Source of the DNA: Polyangiaceae bacterium
GTDB taxonomy: Bacteria > Myxococcota_A > Polyangia > Polyangiales > Polyangiaceae
Length of the DNA stretch: 64,000 nucleotides
Assembly (NCBI GenBank): GCA_025936045.1
Contig: JAICUB010000006.1
Location: 1 to 64,000, forward strand
Direction of reading: 5' to 3'
Shown here piece by piece: positions 24,987-32,599 of the stretch. The notes beneath the pieces were generated by a model. The model was not told the DNA's origin, did no database searches, and saw only the letters and a program-made list of their open reading frames with translations. Each line of letters starts with the position of its first letter. Position 1 is the first letter of the stretch. The position numbers and the translations under genes were made by a program.

Positions 24987-25938
24987 CGAGGCTGAAATAG
25001 CGCTCGCCGGTGTCGCAGAGCACGGTGACGACCACCTTGCCGGGGCCGAGCTCGCGCGCGACGTCGAGCGCGATGGCGACGTTCGCGCCGGAGCTGATGC
25101 CGACGAGGAGCCCTTCGTTGCGGGCGAGCTCGCGCTTGGTTCGATACGCGCGCTCGTCGCCGATGAGCCGCACCTCGTCCGGGACCTTGGGGTCGTAATT
25201 TTTGGGCACGAAGCCCGCGGCGATGCCCTGGATCTTGGTAGGACCGCGCTCGCCGCGCGAGATCGTCGCGCAGGTTTCGGGCTCGACGGCGATCACGCGG
25301 CAACCGCTGTAGTTCTCGCGCAGGGCGCGGCCGACGCCGCTCACCGTGCCGCCCGTGCCGACCGACGCGACGAACGCGTGGACGGGCTCGCCGCCCATCG
25401 CGTGCACGATCTCCCCGGCGGTGACGTGGTAGTGCACGTCGGGGTTCGCGGGGTTCTCGAACTGTTGCGGAGTGAACGCGCCGGGCGTCGCGCGCGCGAG
25501 CTCCTGCGCCTTCCGGATCGCGCCGTCCATCTGCTCGGCCTCGGGCGTGAGCACGATCTCGGCGCCGAACGACTTCAAGAGCTGCCGGCGCTCGAGGCTC
25601 ATGCTCTCGGGCATCGTGAGGACGCAGCGGTAGCCGCGCCGCGCGCACACGAGCGCGAGCCCGATCCCGGTGTTGCCGCTCGTCGGCTCGATCACGACGC
25701 CGCCGGGCCCGAGCCGACCTTCCTTTTCGGCTTGCTCGAGCATCGCCAGGCAAATGCGATCCTTCACCGAGCCGCCCGGGTTCATCGACTCGAGCTTGCC
25801 GAGCACTTTCGCCCGCGGCACGTCGGTGTCGAGACGACGGATTTCGACGAGCGGCGTGTCGGTAATCAAATCCAACACCGCCCCGTAAACGAGCGGGTGG
25901 TCCTTGATGGGCGGGAGGGATTCAGATGACGTAGACAT
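24967..25938 (-). CDS. cysK: Cysteine synthase A (O-acetylserine sulfhydrylase)
   Basis: A 323-residue PLP enzyme that makes cysteine from O-acetylserine and sulfide. Lys59 in NPGGSVKDRICLAM binds PLP; EPTSGNTGIGLA, VGTGGTVSGVG and GISSGANVAIA complete the site. It is translated from ATG 25938, inside the end of the Rrf2 gene (17-nt overlap). So this operon encodes both the sulfide route (CysK) and the carrier route (CysM). CysK is also known as a partner of the Rrf2 regulator CymR in Bacillus. Confidence 0.93.
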   Translation of the reverse strand: MSTSSESLPPIKDHPLVYGAVLDLITDTPLVEIRRLDTDVPRAKVLGKLESMNPGGSVKDRICLAMLEQAEKEGRLGPGGVVIEPTSGNTGIGLALVCARRGYRCVLTMPESMSLERRQLLKSFGAEIVLTPEAEQMDGAIRKAQELARATPGAFTPQQFENPANPDVHYHVTAGEIVHAMGGEPVHAFVASVGTGGTVSGVGRALRENYSGCRVIAVEPETCATISRGERGPTKIQGIAAGFVPKNYDPKVPDEVRLIGDERAYRTKRELARNEGLLVGISSGANVAIALDVARELGPGKVVVTVLCDTGERYFSLDEYFQA

Positions 25939-26380
25939 GGCGCTGGGTTCCTGGACGGCGCAGGCCTAGATCCTCCGCACGCTCGCAGAGGTCGGCGACG
26001 GTGACGGCATCGAAGCACGCTTCGACCTTGGAGGAGAGGTCGCGAAACACCGATTCGGTGACCCGGCGAGAATCGGTCGGTCCCGGACGCCGGCCCCCCG
26101 GCTCGCGCTCCCCGAGCGTGATCGGCCCTTCGAGAGCCCGCACGACGTCCCCGAGCCGCACGTCCACCGCGCGGCGCGCGAGGCTGTAGCCACCTTGCGG
26201 CCCGCGCTTGCTGCCGACGATGCCGGCGCGCTTCAAGTCCTGGAAAATCTGCTCGAGAAAGCGCGGCGGGATGCTCTGCCGTTCGGCAATGTCCTTCACC
26301 TGCGTGGGGCCGCCATCGTTGTAGAAAGCGATGTCGAACAGCGCGCGGACCGCGTAGCGACCCTTGTTCGAGAGCTTCAA
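25922..26380 (-). CDS. Rrf2-family regulator of the cysteine operon (CymR-like)
   Basis: A 152-residue winged-helix regulator starting MKLSNKGRYAVRALFDIAF, with VKDIAERQSIPPRFLEQIFQDLKRAGIV and SKRGPQGGYSLAR, all typical Rrf2. The three clustered cysteines that bind an Fe-S cluster in IscR are absent (only two isolated Cys near the C-terminus), so it is closer to CymR. It starts at TTG 26380 with a GAGG 5 nt before. It heads the operon and overlaps cysK, which suggests sensing of cysteine status, perhaps through CysK itself. Confidence 0.88.
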   Translation of the reverse strand: MKLSNKGRYAVRALFDIAFYNDGGPTQVKDIAERQSIPPRFLEQIFQDLKRAGIVGSKRGPQGGYSLARRAVDVRLGDVVRALEGPITLGEREPGGRRPGPTDSRRVTESVFRDLSSKVEACFDAVTVADLCERAEDLGLRRPGTQRHVYVI

Positions 26381-26398
26381 CGGGGCCTCGGAGAGCAG

Positions 26399-26426
26399 AG
26401 CGTAATTGTTGCATCGGATTTGTCAA
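26399..26426 (-). promoter_or_regulatory. Promoter of the Rrf2-cysK-moeB-carrier-cysM operon
   Basis: On the minus strand: perfect -35 TTGACA (26426-26421), a 16-nt spacer and -10 TACGCT (26404-26399). The region is AT-rich relative to its surroundings. No clean palindrome for Rrf2 is obvious. Confidence 0.6.
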
Positions 26427-26500
26427 GAACACGTGCGCCCCGGGAAATGCCTTTCGACGCTGGCTCGGTGGCGGTGGATCCACGCATACTGAAGGCTCGA

Positions 26501-28240
26501 ATGCTTGGTCGGTTGGGCTTTGCGGGGGCGGCGGCGCTGGTGTTCGCCTCGAGCTGCGGAGGGCATTCGGGCACGTTCGCAGGCCCTTCGGCGGGCGCCG
26601 GAGGCAAAATCGCCACGGCCTCGGGCGCCGGTGGGAACCTTCCGAACGCAGGCGCCTGTGCGGCGGCGTGTGGAGGTCGAGCGGGCCGCGCGGACGGCGC
26701 CGGGCGGAGCGGACGCGGCGGCGCGGCGAGCGGGGGCGCGGAAAGCGTCGTCGGGGACTCGGGTGAAGGCGGAGTCGCTCGAGCGGGAGAAGCCGGCCAA
26801 GGCGGTGAAACCTCGAGCGGCAGCGGCGACGGTGGCATGGGCGGCGACGACGAAGCGAACGCCGGCATGGGCGGCGAAGGGCTGCCGCCCGCGAGCGAGA
26901 TGCTCACGATCACGAAGGTCGCCGTCTACCAGGCGACGGAGGTGACGCTCCTACGGAACGGCGCGGCAGTGCAGCCGAACGCCCCGATCGTCGCGAACCG
27001 CGAGGCGCTCGTGCGCGTGTGGGTGAGGCCGGATCCGGTGTGGACCGCGCGCACCATCGCGGGCGAGCTCGACGTGACGGCAGGCACGAGCTCGCGCGTC
27101 GCAAAAGTCGCAAGCGAGGTGAGCGCGACGTCGACGGACGACGATCTCGGCTCGACGTTCACGTTCGCGCTGCGTGCGAACGAAGTGACCGATACCGCCA
27201 AGCTCGCCGTCACGCTGCGCGAAGCGAACGGCGTGGACGAGCTCGACCGCTGGCCGAAGGTGCTCGACTTCACGCTCGGCGCGCAGTCGTCGAAAGGGGA
27301 CTTTCTGGTGACGGTCGTGCCGCTCGTCGCCGGCGGACACACGCCCGAGCTCGGAACGCAGACGCTCGCGCGCTTCCAGCGTTACCTGAGCCACGTGTAT
27401 CCCGCTTCGGACGTGGAGATGACGGTGCGCTCGGCCGTGACGTTCACGGGCACCCTCTCACCCGACGGGACGGGCTGGGACGACGCGCTCGACGCGCTGC
27501 TCGCGACGCGCGACGCGGACGCCCCGGCGCCGAACGTCTACTACTACGGGGTACTGACGCCCGCGGAGACGTTCGGGCAGTATTGCACGAGCGGGTGCAT
27601 CGTCGGTCTTGCGAACGTCGCGGGTCCCGACGAAGCCGAGTATCGCGGCGCGATCGGCACCGGGTACTTCGGAGGCAACGCCGATACGTCGTCGCCGGAG
27701 ACGATGGCGCACGAGCTCGGTCACGCGCTCGGCCGCGACCACGCGCCCTGCGGCGATCCGGACGACGTCGACCTCGGCTATCCGTACCTCGCGGGGCAGA
27801 TCGGCGTGCTCGGCTACGACGGCAAGTTGCTGCTCGACAAGGACAGCTACAGGGACGAAATGTCCTACTGCGTCCCCGTGTGGATCAGCGACTACACGTG
27901 GAGCGGGCTCTTCGAGCGCATTCGCTACGTGAACGGCGGAGGTGCTGCGCTTCGCGTCGTCGGCGCGGCTGCCGCGGCAGGCCGCTACCGGACGCTCCTA
28001 CTGCGTGCGGACGGCAGCTTGCATTGGGGTCACGAGCGTCACCTCGCGGCCGCGCCCGGCGGAGCAGCCACGACCGTCGAGCTCCTCGCGGCGAGCGGCG
28101 CCGTCATCGCCCTCGTCGCCGCTACGTTCGCTCCCTTCGATCACGTCGCGGGCGGCTTCCTCAACGTGCCCGCCGCTCCGCTCGACGAGCCCGGCGTCGT
28201 GAGCGTGCGGGTGAACGGCACGGTCCTGCCCGTGCGTTGA
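26501..28240 (+). CDS. Lipoprotein metzincin-type metallopeptidase with Gly/Ala-rich linker
   Basis: A 579-residue exported protein. A lipoprotein signal (LGFAGAAALVFASSC) is followed by about 110 residues of Gly/Ala/Ser-rich, low-complexity linker, then a beta-rich region (ANREALVRVWVRPD), then a peptidase domain with MAHELGHALGRDH, which is HExxHxxGxxH, and a Met-turn-like DEMSYC about 55 residues later. A small beta domain ends the protein. The linker suggests surface display. ATG 26501 has GAAGG 6 nt upstream; an in-frame ATG at 26447 would put extra residues before the signal. Substrate unknown. Confidence 0.8.
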   Translation: MLGRLGFAGAAALVFASSCGGHSGTFAGPSAGAGGKIATASGAGGNLPNAGACAAACGGRAGRADGAGRSGRGGAASGGAESVVGDSGEGGVARAGEAGQGGETSSGSGDGGMGGDDEANAGMGGEGLPPASEMLTITKVAVYQATEVTLLRNGAAVQPNAPIVANREALVRVWVRPDPVWTARTIAGELDVTAGTSSRVAKVASEVSATSTDDDLGSTFTFALRANEVTDTAKLAVTLREANGVDELDRWPKVLDFTLGAQSSKGDFLVTVVPLVAGGHTPELGTQTLARFQRYLSHVYPASDVEMTVRSAVTFTGTLSPDGTGWDDALDALLATRDADAPAPNVYYYGVLTPAETFGQYCTSGCIVGLANVAGPDEAEYRGAIGTGYFGGNADTSSPETMAHELGHALGRDHAPCGDPDDVDLGYPYLAGQIGVLGYDGKLLLDKDSYRDEMSYCVPVWISDYTWSGLFERIRYVNGGGAALRVVGAAAAAGRYRTLLLRADGSLHWGHERHLAAAPGGAATTVELLAASGAVIALVAATFAPFDHVAGGFLNVPAAPLDEPGVVSVRVNGTVLPVR

Positions 28241-28251
28241 GAACGGAGTCG

Positions 28252-30015
28252 CTACGTGTAAAGCGCTTCGAGTTGCTGACCGTAGCGCTTGACGACTTCA
28301 CGGCGCTTGATCTTGAGCGACGGCGTGAGGATGCCGTTTTCGACCGTAAAGTCTTCCAGCACGACGAGCAGCCGCTTGGGCCGCTCGTAGCTTTTGAACT
28401 GCGCGGATTGCTTGTCGAGCTCGGCTTGGAGCAAGGCCTTCACTTTCGGATCGGTGACGGGATCGCCGAGCGGGTGACCCTGGTGTTTGGCCCAGCGCTC
28501 GAGGCTGCCCATGTCGGGCACGACGACGGCCACGTTGAACGGCTTGTTCTCACCGTAGAGCATCACGTTCGCGATGTACGGTGAGAGCTTGAGGTCCTCT
28601 TCGAGCGGGGAGGGCACCGTGTATTTGCCGTTCTCGAGCTTGTATTGCTCCTTGATGCGGCCCGTGATGAAGAGGTAGCCGTCGGCGTCGAGGTGACCCA
28701 TGTCGCCCGTGCGGAGGCCGCCGTCCGCCGTGAACGTCTGCGCGTTCTCTTCCGGGCGGTTGTGATAGCCCTGCATGACGTTGTCGCCGTAGACGACGAT
28801 CTCGCCGTTCAGCGGGTCGCCCGTCACGTCGCGGTCGATGACGACGCGCACGCTCGGGAACGGCTTGCCGACGCTGCCGATGCGCTGAGCGCCGGGGTAG
28901 TTGGCCGAGACGACCGGGCTCGCCTCGCTCAAGCCGTAGCCTTCGTAGACGTCGATGCCGAGCGCGTTCACGAACTCGGCGACGTCTTTGCTGAGGGCCG
29001 CGCTACCGCTCACGCAGAACTTCAGGCGCCCGCCGAGCCGAGCGCGCACCTTACGGAAGATGAGCGAGTCGGCAAGCTTGAGGGTGACGAGCTCGCCGAG
29101 ACCGAGCTTTTCACCGCGCGACCGGCGCGTCGCAGCCTTGAGCCCGGCGTAGAAGAGCGCCTGAATCACCGCGGGACGCTCCGCCATCTGCTTGGTGATG
29201 CCGTCGTAGATGCGGTTGAAAATGCGCGGGACCGCGACGAGGATCGTGGGCTTTACGTCGGCGAGGTTCGCCACGAGGTTCGCGATGTCGTCGTTGATCG
29301 CGAGCGAGAGGCCGTGACTGAGGAACTGATGGAGCTCCGCCGTCTGGCCAAAGGCGTGCGCCCAATACAAAAACGTGAGCGCGCGGTCGTCCGGGCCCAT
29401 GGGGAATACCTGGCTCGCGTCGTTCACGTTCGTGACGAAGTTTTTGTGGGTGAGGACGACGCCCTTCGGGAGGCCCGTCGTGCCGGAGGTGTAGATGAAG
29501 CCGGCGATCTCGCCGGAGGCGGGCTCCATCGCGGGGACGGGAGCGCCGCGGCCGCGCTCGCTCACGGCGGCGAACGACCGCGGGTCCTTCTCCGGCAATT
29601 GGATGCCGATGACGTGCTCGAGCGCCGGCAGCTCCGATTTGCGCGCGAGGAGCGTCTCGAAGATGTCGGCACGCGATCCGATGACGACGCGCGCCGCGCA
29701 ATCCTTGAGGATGAACACCCACTCGTCGGCGTGCTGGGCCTCGTACATGGGGACGAACGCCGCGCGCAGGCCGTAGGTGGCGTAGGCGGCGACGGCCCAC
29801 TCGACGTAGTTGTTCGCTACGATACCGATGCGGTCGCCGGGGCCGACGCCGAGGGCGGCGAGGCCGGCCCGGAACTCGTCGACCCGCTCGCCGAACTCGG
29901 CATAGGAGAGCCAATGCCAGTGGTCGCCGTGTTTGACGCCGAAGACGTCGCGATGGGCGAAATCCTGGCAAGCGCGCTGATAAAGCTCGACGAGATTCGA
30001 AAAACTGCGGGGCAT
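28252..30015 (-). CDS. Long-chain fatty-acid-CoA ligase
   Basis: A 587-residue AMP-binding enzyme of the long-chain acyl-CoA synthetase group. The P-loop-like motif IYTSGTTGLPKGVVLTHKN, the A5-type motif YEGYGLSEASPV and the C-terminal GYLFITGRIKEQYKLENGKY with a downstream catalytic-Lys region (LTPSLKIKRREV) are all visible. It is cytoplasmic or membrane-associated and should feed fatty acids into beta-oxidation or lipid synthesis. ATG 30015 is the start; the frame continues upstream inside miaB antisense. A TATGCT -10 candidate lies at 30038-30033. Confidence 0.92.
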   Translation of the reverse strand: MPRSFSNLVELYQRACQDFAHRDVFGVKHGDHWHWLSYAEFGERVDEFRAGLAALGVGPGDRIGIVANNYVEWAVAAYATYGLRAAFVPMYEAQHADEWVFILKDCAARVVIGSRADIFETLLARKSELPALEHVIGIQLPEKDPRSFAAVSERGRGAPVPAMEPASGEIAGFIYTSGTTGLPKGVVLTHKNFVTNVNDASQVFPMGPDDRALTFLYWAHAFGQTAELHQFLSHGLSLAINDDIANLVANLADVKPTILVAVPRIFNRIYDGITKQMAERPAVIQALFYAGLKAATRRSRGEKLGLGELVTLKLADSLIFRKVRARLGGRLKFCVSGSAALSKDVAEFVNALGIDVYEGYGLSEASPVVSANYPGAQRIGSVGKPFPSVRVVIDRDVTGDPLNGEIVVYGDNVMQGYHNRPEENAQTFTADGGLRTGDMGHLDADGYLFITGRIKEQYKLENGKYTVPSPLEEDLKLSPYIANVMLYGENKPFNVAVVVPDMGSLERWAKHQGHPLGDPVTDPKVKALLQAELDKQSAQFKSYERPKRLLVVLEDFTVENGILTPSLKIKRREVVKRYGQQLEALYT

Positions 30016-30079
30016 GGTGGGAAAGGGAGGCCAGCATAGCCTGGCGGTTGTCCGTTCGACGTGGCAAAAACGGGCCCCC

Positions 30080-31540
30080 ATGCCCGGCTTTGCAGTCGTG
30101 ACGTTCGGCTGCCAGATGAACCAGCACGATTCGGACCGCATTTGCGAGGTGCTCGCGCGCGCGGGCTGGACCCCGGAGCCCGATCCGGAGCGCGCCGACC
30201 TCGTGCTGCTCAACACCTGCAGCGTACGTGAAAAGGCCGAGCAGAAGCTCAGGAGCGAGGTCGGGCGCATGGCGCTCATCAAGGAGCGCCGGCCCTCGCT
30301 CCTGATAGGGATCGCGGGTTGTGTGGCCCAGCAGGAGGGCGAGCGCCTGGTTGCGCGCATGCCCGACGTCGATCTCGTCATCGGGCCGGACAACATCGCC
30401 GAGCTGCCCGGCCTCTTGGCGGAGGCGGAGCTCGGCGCGCCCGCGCAGGTGCGCACGGTGTTCGACGTGGACGCGCCGCGCTTTCTCGAGGCGCGTCCGC
30501 TCGCGGGAGGCGCCAAGGCGAGCGAGTTCGTCACGGTCATGAAGGGCTGCAACGAGCGCTGTGCGTTCTGCATCGTGCCGCACACGCGTGGCCCCGAGCG
30601 CTATCGCCCGGCGCGCGAGATCGTGGCGGAGGTCGCGCGCTTGGTCGCCGCCGGCGCTCGCGAAGTAACGCTGCTCGGGCAGACCGTGAACAGCTACGCC
30701 GATCCGGAGCGGACGCTCGAAGCGGCGCCGGGCGCGGGTGAACGGCGCTGGACCCACACGCATCCGACGACGGCGCGCCAAGACGAGAGCCAGTTTCCGT
30801 CGCTCCTGCGCGCCCTCGTGAGCGCCGTCCCCGGCCTGTTGCGGCTGCGCTACACGAGCCCGCATCCGCGCCACCTGACACGCTCCCTGATCCTGGCGCA
30901 CCGCGATCTCCCGCCGCTGGCGCGCCACGTGCACCTGCCGGTCCAATCCGGCAGCGACCGCATGCTGCGGCGCATGATCCGCCGCTACTCCGCCGCCGAG
31001 TACCGCGAGCGCGTCGCGGCCCTGCGCGCGGAAGTACCCGGCGTGACGCTCTCGACCGACGTGATCGTCGGCTTTCCGGGTGAGACACGCGAAGATTTCG
31101 AGCAAACGCTCGAGCTCGTGCGGGACGTGGGCTTCACGGGCTTGTTCGGCTTCAAATATTCGCCGCGCCCGTTCACGCCCGCGCTCAAGCTCGACGGTGA
31201 GCCGAGCGAGGACGAAAAGAGCGCGCGCCTCGCCGAGCTCTTCGCGCTGTCCGAGGCGCAGCGCCAGGCTCACCTCGCCGCGCTCGTCGGCACTCGCCAG
31301 GACGTGCTCGTGGAGGGACCGGGGCGTACGTCCGGTTACAGCGGGCGGAGCGCACAAAACGAGATCGTCCACTTCGAGAGCGCGCTCGACCTCACGGGCG
31401 ACGTCGTGCCGGTCCGAGTGACGCGCGCCTTCAAAAACTCGCTCGCCGCAGAGCTCGACGCCGCGTTCGTCCCGCCCGCGCGGAGCAGCAGCGAGCGTCC
31501 CCGCGTGGCCGAGCGCCGCGCGTTGCCGGTCGCCCGATGA
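30080..31540 (+). CDS. miaB: tRNA-2-methylthio-N6-(dimethylallyl)adenosine synthase
   Basis: A 486-residue radical-SAM methylthiotransferase acting at A37 of tRNAs. The N-terminal UPF0004 domain has Cys11, Cys47 and Cys81 (FGCQMNQ, NTCSVRE, AGCVAQQ) for the auxiliary Fe-S cluster. The radical-SAM motif CNERCAFC gives Cys157/161/164. A TRAM domain ends the protein. There is an insertion of about 25 residues after LLGQTVNSY. ATG 30080 is chosen; a GTG at 30014 would add residues antisense to the ligase gene. It overlaps the carbonic-anhydrase gene by 4 nt. Confidence 0.95.
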   Translation: MPGFAVVTFGCQMNQHDSDRICEVLARAGWTPEPDPERADLVLLNTCSVREKAEQKLRSEVGRMALIKERRPSLLIGIAGCVAQQEGERLVARMPDVDLVIGPDNIAELPGLLAEAELGAPAQVRTVFDVDAPRFLEARPLAGGAKASEFVTVMKGCNERCAFCIVPHTRGPERYRPAREIVAEVARLVAAGAREVTLLGQTVNSYADPERTLEAAPGAGERRWTHTHPTTARQDESQFPSLLRALVSAVPGLLRLRYTSPHPRHLTRSLILAHRDLPPLARHVHLPVQSGSDRMLRRMIRRYSAAEYRERVAALRAEVPGVTLSTDVIVGFPGETREDFEQTLELVRDVGFTGLFGFKYSPRPFTPALKLDGEPSEDEKSARLAELFALSEAQRQAHLAALVGTRQDVLVEGPGRTSGYSGRSAQNEIVHFESALDLTGDVVPVRVTRAFKNSLAAELDAAFVPPARSSSERPRVAERRALPVAR

Positions 31541-32061
31541 GCGGGCTCGTGCGGCCGTATCGCGGCGTCGCGCCGCGACTCGCGAACGGCGTGTATCTCG
31601 CGCCGACGGCGGCGGTCGTGGGCGACGTCGAGCTCGCGGAAGACGTGAGCGTTTGGTACGGCGCCGTGCTGCGCGGCGACGTCGGACACATTCGCGTCGG
31701 GCGAGGCAGCAACGTGCAGGACCTCGCGTGCGTCCACATGACGCTCGGCGTCTCGCACGCCGAGATCGGTGACCACGTGACGATCGGCCACCACGCGACG
31801 ATTCACGGCGCCCGCATCGAAACCGGAGCGCTCATCGGTATCGGCTCCGTCGTGCTCGACGACGCGCTCGTCGGCGAGGAAGCGTGGGTCGGTGCCGGCG
31901 CGCTCGTCCCGGCGGGCATGCGTGTGCCGCCGCGCGTGCTCGTGCTCGGGCAGCCGGCGCGCGTCGTGCGCGAGCTCACTCCGGAGGAGCGCGGGCTCGG
32001 TCGTCGCCTCGCCGAGCGCTACGTCGGGGTCGCCCGCGAGCACGCCCTCACGGACGCCTAG
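31537..32061 (+). CDS. Gamma-class carbonic anhydrase family protein
   Basis: A 174-residue left-handed beta-helix protein with hexapeptide repeats (VGDVELAEDVSVWYGAVLRGD, IGDHVTIGHHATIHGARI, IGIGSVVLDDALVGEEAWVG). The metal ligands His67, His85 or His86, and His90 are in place. Members (YrdA/PaaY/CaiE type) bind Zn or Fe; activity varies and many are not proven carbonic anhydrases. It is coupled to miaB by an ATGA overlap. Confidence 0.9.
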   Translation: MSGLVRPYRGVAPRLANGVYLAPTAAVVGDVELAEDVSVWYGAVLRGDVGHIRVGRGSNVQDLACVHMTLGVSHAEIGDHVTIGHHATIHGARIETGALIGIGSVVLDDALVGEEAWVGAGALVPAGMRVPPRVLVLGQPARVVRELTPEERGLGRRLAERYVGVAREHALTDA

Positions 32062-32089
32062 GCGCGCAGTCCACCGAGTTTGTACGGTA

Positions 32090-32290
32090 TCAGCCGCCGC
32101 CGACCAGGTGGACGATCTCGAGCTCGTCGCGCTCGGCGAGTGCGGTCGTGTGATGCGCCGCGCGCGGGACGACCTCGCGGTTGCGTTCGACCGCGACCGG
32201 GCCGTCGGTAAGGCCCAAAAGCTCAATCAATCCCCGTACGCTGACACCCGCCGGCACGTCCTTTTTCTCGCCGTTCACCGTGACCTGCAC
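32090..32290 (-). CDS. thiS: ThiS-type sulfur carrier, stand-alone
   Basis: A 66-residue ubiquitin-fold carrier starting [18 protein letters not shown] and ending [10 protein letters not shown], with the GG tail needed for thiocarboxylate formation. The start is GTG 32290; no Shine-Dalgarno is clear. It is convergent with the carbonic-anhydrase gene (28 bp apart). Neither thiG nor another thiamine gene is adjacent, and the upstream region shows no TPP-riboswitch core, so the partner is unknown. It is the second carrier in the window after the one at 23935. Confidence 0.8.
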   Translation of the reverse strand: MQVTVNGEKKDVPAGVSVRGLIELLGLTDGPVAVERNREVVPRAAHHTTALAERDELEIVHLVGGG

Positions 32291-32442
32291 GGGGACAGAG
32301 CTAGCACGAGGACGGAGCCCGGGTGTGCGCAACCCCGACTCGTTGCCTACTCGTTGCAGAGTGCCCCTTATCTCCGGTGGGTGAATGTGCGTAACTCGGG
32401 GCGGATGCGCGTAACGCCCGGCTGACCCGGGGGGCACATCCC

Positions 32443-32468
32443 GGCAAGTGCCCCTTCGGGCCGTTGCC
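32443..32468 (+). promoter_or_regulatory. Interrupted hairpin in the 5' region of the Phc-like operon
   Basis: GGCAA-gt-GCCC-cttc-GGGC-cg-TTGCC: two stems separated by a 2x2 internal loop and closed by a 4-nt loop. It could be a leader RNA element on either strand. Confidence 0.35.
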
Positions 32469-32525
32469 ACCTGCAGTCCGGCTTTGCTTGGATTCATTTC
32501 CGAAACAGAGCTTCGAGTATGCGAC

Positions 32526-32542
32526 TGTCTCAAGCTGAGACA
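32526..32542. promoter_or_regulatory. Perfect 7-bp inverted repeat before the PilZ-methyltransferase gene
   Basis: TGTCTCA-AGC-TGAGACA followed by CTTCTTTT. It may be an operator or a weak attenuator about 60 nt upstream of the chosen start codon. Confidence 0.4.
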
Positions 32543-32599
32543 CTTCTTTTGGAGAATTATCAAGTGCGACAAGACTCTTCGACGGCTGAGCTTAGAACT

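Larger units (their letters stand above)
32291..32599. promoter_or_regulatory. Intergenic region with phased direct repeats and hairpins upstream of the Phc-like operon
   Basis: About 310 bp between divergent thiS and the PilZ-methyltransferase gene, unusually AT-rich toward its right end. It holds ACTCGTTGC twice at an 11-nt period (32338 and 32349), a 14-nt imperfect repeat around GCGTAAC twice at a 20-nt period (32384 and 32404), an interrupted hairpin at 32443-32468 and a perfect inverted repeat at 32526-32542. No convincing sigma-70 promoter or known riboswitch was recognised. Confidence 0.5.

Noticed and set aside
32443-32500. c-di-GMP (GEMM) riboswitch upstream of the PilZ gene
   Set aside because: The plus strand shows a hairpin but not the GGCAAACC or ACGCAAAGCC core strings.
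32291-32560. TPP riboswitch upstream of thiS
   Set aside because: The conserved TPP core segments were not found on the thiS strand; the only CTGAGA-like string is part of the TGTCTCA/TGAGACA palindrome.
32519-32599. 27-codon N-terminal extension of the PilZ-methyltransferase
   Set aside because: Most codons end in A or T, unlike the strongly GC-ending codons that follow, so this is more likely leader sequence.
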